The position numbers were made by a program, and so were the translations under genes. Shown here piece after piece: positions 63,310-64,000 of a stretch of DNA of 64,000 bases. The DNA lies in NCBI GenBank assembly GCA_951230915.1, contig OX579636.1, positions 40,675,912-40,739,911 on the forward strand, in the 5' to 3' direction. Numbering within the stretch: the stretch's first letter is position 1; every line of letters begins with the position of its first letter. The notes beneath the pieces were generated by a model. That model worked only from the letters and a program-made list of their open reading frames with translations, was not told the DNA's origin and searched no databases. The DNA comes from Antitrichia curtipendula. Lineage: Eukaryota > Streptophyta > Bryopsida > Hypnales > Leucodontaceae.

Positions 63310-63500
63310 TTTTAAATGGTCAAATTTTCATGTTTTCTTGTTGGTACTTGAAAGGATGTTCTAACGTCCCCCATGTACGTGACATTTGCATACCATATGC
63401 AAAAGTTATGAAGGAACAAAGTTTGGTTCCAAAACAATTTCTTCTACATAGGGACGTGATTGATTTTGGAGATTTACATAGAGTGAAGATGGCGGTTTAG
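63310..63500 (+). repeat. Dispersed repeat with protein-like conservation (partner at 55330-55520)
   Basis: Reads CWYLKGCSNVPHVRDICIPY then AKVMKEQS and GDLHRVKMAV. The partner at about 55336-55500 reads CWQVKGGSQHTKERDIWVPY, AKVTKGQS and GDVHRVVMVV, interrupted by a stop. The shared frame points to a decayed coding segment of a mobile element or gene family I cannot name. Confidence 0.45.
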
Positions 63501-64000
63501 AGTTAGTGGTGCATTTGGAAGGGGGACACTCTATATTATCTCTAATAGACTTTGTGATATTGTAATGTGTTTGCGTATAATTGTGATGTGGTATTATTGA
63601 AATTTGTGATATTGACGAGATACTTTTGTGATGCTTTTGTAAAGGTCCAATAAATAAAAGATTTGTCATGGAAAATTTCATAGAATTCAACATGTGAGTC
63701 AAAAGTTACAAGTTCTTTTTAGAAAATAAAGATTGGGCAATGTAAATTGACCAGTTCAATTTTCAAAGAATTTAAAGGTTTATTAAATTCATATTTGGAT
63801 ACAGAGCTTTCATCCTTTACATTATTGTTTGTGAGTTGAAAGATATAGAAACATTAAAATAATAATTGTTATATTTTGTGGCAAATTAATTATGAATTTT
63901 TTTTATGTTTAATTTTGATGATTTTACAATATCAAGACATACATTGAAATTGTAGATTTTGATTTGTAAATCAAATAACTTCATTTCTAAGCCAATTTTT
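63501..64000. other. AT-rich spacer to window end
   Basis: No feature recognised. Confidence 0.5.

Noticed and set aside
63204..63500. 98-aa plus-strand frame as a real gene
   Set aside because: Only its second half is shared with the repeat at 55.3 kb, and that copy is broken by a stop; treated as a decayed repeat.

Overview
This is nuclear DNA of a land plant. It holds genes with many short GT-AG introns separated by long AT-rich, repeat-filled spacers. The proteins are clearly plant-like: a plant-type tRNA ligase, a monofunctional organellar dihydroorotase, a prenylcysteine methylesterase and an NBR1-type PB1 protein. Short introns, a TET-like oxygenase relic and abundant small DNA transposons would fit a bryophyte such as a moss. 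That assignment is an inference, not proven by the sequence.

Layout: 1-780 is a frameshifted TET-like 2OG-Fe(II) oxygenase relic that runs off the left edge. 781-16020 is transposon territory: a TTAA-flanked MITE (1537-2468), a 7-kb CACTA element with matching 3-bp target duplications (3270-10257), tandem repeats and one unrecognised reading frame (about 13096-13656). 16530-18119 is a small five-exon PB1 gene related to the N-terminus of the autophagy receptor NBR1. 18120-23870 is repeats and spacer. 24619-35933 is a complete 28-exon tRNA ligase gene (1138 aa) with an N-terminal organelle-type leader; its largest intron holds two long hairpin elements. It converges on dihydroorotase (37001-40580, minus, 7 exons, 400 aa). 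A histone H3 pseudogene (41349-41663, minus) lies behind the dihydroorotase start. Then comes isoprenylcysteine methylesterase (42416-46154, plus, 12 exons, 443 aa) and an intronless coiled-coil, His-rich protein gene (47206-48012, minus) with a 152-bp tandem array upstream of its start. 48725-64000 has no convincing gene; it holds a large inverted repeat (arms about 50560-51780 and 56480-57240), two more TTAA MITEs and a possible SINE.

The genes do not form a pathway. They are independent housekeeping functions: tRNA splicing and RNA repair, pyrimidine synthesis, and recycling of prenylated-protein methyl esters. All exon models for the three large genes were joined by hand. Phases were checked at every junction, and each gives an uninterrupted frame from ATG to stop.
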